Part shown: piece by piece, positions 63,251 to 64,000 of the stretch
Layout: every line of letters begins with the position of its first letter
Position numbering within the stretch: position 1 is the first letter of the stretch
Assembly: GCA_965662545.1 (NCBI GenBank)
Contig: CBFIHZ010000006.1
Coordinates: 56,741 to 120,740 of the forward strand
Length of the DNA: 64,000 nucleotides
Direction of reading: 5' to 3'
DNA from: CPC320 sp002684375
GTDB taxonomy: Bacteria > Pseudomonadota > Alphaproteobacteria > Rhodobacterales > Rhodobacteraceae
Notes under the pieces: generated by a model
Database searches by the model: none
The model's input: only the letters and a program-made list of their open reading frames with translations
What the model was told of the DNA's origin: nothing
Translations under genes and position numbers: made by a program

Positions 63251-63806
63251 GTCGTCTGATAAGCGCCTCGTTTTTATTCCGGTCCTTCCAATCGGGACCA
63301 AGTGTCCGGTGATGATGAAATTATAGTGGGATTCCTGTGAAAGTAGCGATCCTTTTACCAAAATTTACGCAGGTTTTTCATTATCCCAAGACATAATGAT
63401 TATTTTTTAATCGAACCGACCATAGGAAATTGGTAATTTTGCCCAAGCGGGTTCAACGAATAACAAGTCACATTTCCATGATTTTTGATCTTCGGTTTCG
63501 GACAGATGATCACCATCAACGGGTCGTTGTTAACAAACCTGCTAGGGGTGCGATTACCTTTTATCCAAACAAAGCTCTTCTGAACCATAAACCTTTAGGG
63601 CCGACACGTACAAATCGTTTCCGCAGTTGGAATCATTGAAGACGACTTACCTCAGGGGTCTTGCACGCCTAAGCCTGTGTGAATCCTGTAATTGTCACTG
63701 GCACCCGCAATGCTAAGCGCGCAAACCTGCTTGTTTTAATCCAGATATTCATATCACCCTTTGTTGGTGAATTTGAAGAAACCTGGTATCCTTGCCGCTT
63801 TGTTTA
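63251..63806. other. Upstream region of the urease operon, no intact gene
   Basis: About 550 bases with no intact gene. It contains the possible pseudogene 63403-63650 and an AT-rich stretch near 63390-63430 that could hold the ureD promoter. No clear -35/-10 pair stands out. Confidence 0.4.
63403..63650 (-). pseudogene. Possible frameshifted small protein gene
   Basis: Two minus-strand frames read consecutively: one gives NDSNCGNDLYVSALKVYG then SEELCLDKR and a stop; a second frame continues as MVIICPKPKIKNHGNVTCYS then LNPLGQNYQFPMVG. Together they resemble a small exported protein broken by a frameshift. The link between the halves is my reading and not proven. Confidence 0.3.
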
Positions 63807-64000
63807 TTATGCAAGCGACGGCGTCAGAACACCTGATTGGTTGGCTGCTTTCAAGAAGCTAGCCTTTGAACCAATGAAGTTCTTACCACGTTCGCCAGCG
63901 AACGCCTCGTCAATGATTTTAGTACAGGCGTCATCGGGTACGCCGTGGTCGGCAAACCTGTGACCAACGCCAAGGGATTTCAGAAAATTGGTCAGATCGT
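63807..64000 (-). CDS. 3' end of a protein gene, partial (window edge)
   Basis: 64 codons of a frame that enters from the right edge and ends in two TAA codons (63809-63804). The sequence is clearly protein-like and helical: DLTNFLKSLGVGHRFADHGV, then DEAFAGERGKNFIG. This resembles the C-terminal helical region of iron-containing alcohol dehydrogenases, but the fragment is too short to be sure. A further gene therefore lies just beyond the window, upstream of the urease operon on the same strand. Confidence 0.45.
   Translation of the reverse strand, partial: DLTNFLKSLGVGHRFADHGVPDDACTKIIDEAFAGERGKNFIGSKASFLKAANQSGVLTPSLA

Overview
The window looks like a chromosomal segment of an alphaproteobacterium of the Rhodobacteraceae, most likely a marine Roseobacter-group member. 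The evidence is the style of the proteins (S4, F1-ATPase, ETF-QO, the small aa3 oxidase subunit IV), the F1-only ATP synthase operon, the proteobacterial PHB pair, the fused MoeA, and a probable sRNA with CCUCC-loop hairpins of the kind known from Rhodobacter. Base composition is moderate for the group. There are no insertion sequences, prophage genes, CRISPR arrays, rRNA or tRNA genes that I can see.

Layout. 1-2.6 kb: the 5' part of hisC, then rpsD with its own strong promoter and a long structured leader, then tag. 2.7-5.8 kb: an EAL phosphodiesterase and the PHB genes phbA and phbB, each with its own upstream region. 6.3-14 kb: a YdcH-like peptide, a TrmN6-like methyltransferase with a DUF2007 protein, polyprenyl diphosphate synthase, a TPR protein, ETF-QO, greA and a membrane protein. 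14.1-15.2 kb: an sRNA-bearing intergenic region with one tiny ORF and little else. 15.2-19.4 kb: an overlapping molybdenum cofactor operon, fdhD-mobA-mobB-moeA (moeA fused to an N-terminal domain). 19.5-25.9 kb: a lipoprotein, cytochrome oxidase subunit IV, an MBL hydrolase with an acyl-CoA dehydrogenase, Sua5, AlgH and a DsbD-like periplasmic protein. 25.9-32.2 kb: an RND permease and adaptor, moaB and a family-4-like uracil-DNA glycosylase. 32.3-37.8 kb: pyrB, a pseudo-dihydroorotase and plsY in one overlapping operon, two small enzymes, and prs with a textbook bidirectional terminator. 37.8-42.7 kb: the atpHAGDC operon. 43-48.1 kb: a methyltransferase, gloB, clpA and an M23 peptidase. 48.1-52.7 kb: a MotA-like/MotB-like pair whose MotB-like subunit carries a huge coiled coil with 39-residue repeats. 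52.8-56.8 kb: ChaC-like, DUF2125, DUF4198 and an FAD-linked oxidase. 56.8-58.2 kb: gene-poor, probably decayed DNA. 58.2-63.3 kb: the urease operon ureD-ureA-small peptide-ureB-ureC-ureE-ureF-ureG. 63.3-64 kb: another decayed stretch and the 3' end of one more gene.

The most interesting items are the MotAB-like envelope machine with its 39-residue coiled-coil repeat, the anti-Shine-Dalgarno-type sRNA near 14.2 kb, the structured rpsD leader, the MoeA fusion, the ATCase-linked dihydroorotase that has lost its metal-binding histidines, and a secreted micropeptide embedded and translationally coupled inside the urease operon. All functional statements come from reading the sequence and from family knowledge; no searches were run.
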